This document shows, piece by piece, positions 63,184 through 64,000 of a stretch of DNA of 64,000 bases. This stretch comes from Pseudomonadota bacterium (GTDB taxonomy: Bacteria; Pseudomonadota; Gammaproteobacteria; Burkholderiales; Burkholderiaceae_B), in contig JAEWEV010000015.1 of NCBI GenBank assembly GCA_023389155.1, positions 72,467 to 136,466 of the forward strand, in the 5' to 3' direction. The number at the start of each line of letters is the position of its first letter. Positions within the stretch are counted from its first letter, which is position 1. The notes beneath the pieces were generated by a model that saw only the letters and a program-made list of their open reading frames with translations, ran no database searches and was not told the origin of the DNA. Position numbers and translations under genes: made by a program.

Positions 63184-63798
63184 ATGGATTCCCAAGGAGA
63201 CCTCTTTCGCGCAGAAACGACATGGTTCCATATTTTCCACTCAATGATCCAGACCGGTGATATTTCACGCATGGGCCCTTATGCAGTAACGGTATACCTC
63301 GTCATCAAAGCACACACAAACTTCCAATCAGGACGTGCGTTTCCGGCGGTTTAAACAATTATGCGCGAATCTGGTATTAGCCGCAGCCAGGTTCTTCGAG
63401 AACTTGAAACGTTGCAACGTTTCGGATACATCAGCAAGACACGGGTAGGACGACGAAATGAATACCGATTACGCGAGAAAGTTTGCATCCAAGACGACAA
63501 AGGCCGGCCTGCGGCAGTGGCGACATGGGATTACCTACCTTCTACAGTTAAAGCAGCAACTGCCGATTTAAAAAACGTCCTAATATCAGGAAATTTCGCT
63601 GATTCGCGCATCGTACACATTGAAAAGCTACAAGTGAATGTGACCCACGCAAGCGGCAATGCGGTCGTGTTCAATGCACAGGAATTCGCATGCCTTCCTG
63701 AGGATATGCGAGATTTGTTGATGTCATTGAGGCAAAGGATTCAAACACAAGGTGAGGCAAAAGTTATACACATGCCAGTCAGACACGTGTCTGACTGA
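63184..63798 (+). pseudogene. Replication/HTH gene interrupted by a nonsense codon
   Basis: One frame reads MDSQGDLFRAETTWFHIFHS...MGPYAVTVYLVIKAHTNFQS then GRAFPAV, stops at TAA 63352-63354, and goes on in the same frame as TIMRESGISRSQVLRELETL, QRFGYISKTRVGRRNEYRLR. This is a helix-turn-helix region of the kind found in plasmid and phage rep-like proteins. The stop falls exactly where relatives continue into the HTH, so it is a point mutation (AAA or similar to TAA) or a sequencing error. The downstream ATG 63361 could restart a 145-residue protein. Confidence 0.7.
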
Positions 63799-63866
63799 CA
63801 CCTATCTTATCCACATAGGTGTCTGGTAGACACCTTTTAGGGCCAAATAGGTGTCTACCAGACACC
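63776..63866. repeat. GTGTCTG palindrome cluster with DnaA box, candidate origin
   Basis: A perfect 22-bp palindrome centred on CACGTG (63776-63797) covers the rep-like gene's stop codon. It is followed by a perfect DnaA box TTATCCACA (63807-63815) and by GGTGTCTGGTAGACACC (63818-63834). Its exact reverse complement is at 63850-63866. All share GTGTCTG/CAGACAC. Dyad repeats and a DnaA box next to a rep-like gene suggest an origin; a transcription terminator is an alternative. Confidence 0.65.
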
Positions 63867-63889
63867 CTAACAATGAATCGACCAGATTT

Positions 63890-64000
63890 TTATAGACAGT
63901 TCGTAGCCTCAGAAAAGTATTGCTGTTCGTAGTTTACCGGTGATAGGTTGGCCGCATGACTATGACGGCGGACAGGGTTGTAAAACATTTCGATATAGTC
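63890..64000 (-). mobile_element. IS3-family transposase OrfB, C-terminal end (partial)
   Basis: On the minus strand the frame enters from outside the window and reads DYIEMFYNPVRRHSHAANLS, then PVNYEQQYFSEATNCL and stop. YIExFYNxxRRHSxxxxLSP is the C-terminal signature of IS3-family DDE transposases. The insertion sequence end should lie within the few dozen bases before 63890; I cannot fix the terminal inverted repeat without the other end. Confidence 0.85.

Larger units (their letters stand above)
58607..64000. mobile_element. Second integrated element beside attR (partial)
   Basis: Right of the tRNA 3' half lie a second tyrosine integrase reading away from the tRNA, unknown low-GC genes, an antitoxin remnant, an intron-bearing tRNA-Leu(CAA), a rep-like gene with a DnaA box and palindromes, and an IS3-family end. 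Integrase directly after a tRNA 3' end is the usual sign of an element that entered that tRNA. No far att copy is seen before the window ends, so the extent is unknown and the case is inferential. Confidence 0.5.

Noticed and set aside
1..64000. CRISPR arrays
   Set aside because: No regularly spaced repeats with unique spacers were seen; the repeats found are tandem, iteron or palindromic.

Overview
The window suggests a betaproteobacterium, most likely of the Alcaligenaceae (Advenella/Bordetella-like). This rests on the look of ffh, htpG, trmB, ampD and the metG tail; no search was run. Bases 1-12215 are ordinary chromosome: metG (tail), a SAM methyltransferase, trmB, pip, a FAD oxidoreductase, kbp, ffh, a CcsA-type protein, a PP0621-type protein, ampD, an exported hydrolase and htpG.

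At 12216 the chromosome runs into the 5' half of a tRNA-Leu(CAA) gene, which stops in its anticodon loop. The 3' half lies 46.35 kb away at 58600-58652. The shared 7 bp, CTCAAAA, is exactly the anticodon loop and marks attL and attR of an integrative conjugative element (ICE). The backbone is of the Tn4371 type: DUF2274, trbI-G-F-L-J-E-D-C-B, an RHH protein, traG, an EexN-type lipoprotein, LysR, a DUF3363 relaxase, traF, DUF2840, parA, iterons and repA, an AlpA-type HTH protein, DUF2285, DUF2958, an XRE regulator, DUF736, radC, a ParB-like protein and DUF932. A tyrosine integrase lies next to attR and is translationally coupled to two small unknown genes. Paired AGGAGCCA-type repeats with equal 11-bp spacing at both ends look like integrase arm sites.

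Cargo sits in several places. (i) Between attL and the trb operon are a DUF5623-like gene, a broken trbI copy, and a two-gene operon encoding a 1627-residue NERD nuclease / double kinase-like / UPF1-type helicase protein plus a 521-residue protein of unknown family. The operon is a candidate defence system. (ii) Between LysR and the relaxase is a DHA2 efflux pump with a TetR regulator. (iii) Right of DUF932 are a TrlF-type PHP-ATPase and a short tmRNA-like RNA.

The most unusual signal is at the tRNA. The ICE breaks the host tRNA-Leu(CAA), but 200 bp inside its left end it carries a complete tRNA-Leu(CAA) whose exons are identical to the broken gene. A group I intron interrupts this copy after C34, inside the sequence used as the att core. 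A second element appears to start right of attR, with its own integrase, a DnaA box with palindromes beside a rep-like gene, and an IS3-family end. It carries another intron-bearing tRNA-Leu(CAA) on the opposite strand, with a compensated acceptor base pair. I infer that such elements replace the tRNA they destroy and that the intron hides the replacement from the integrase.
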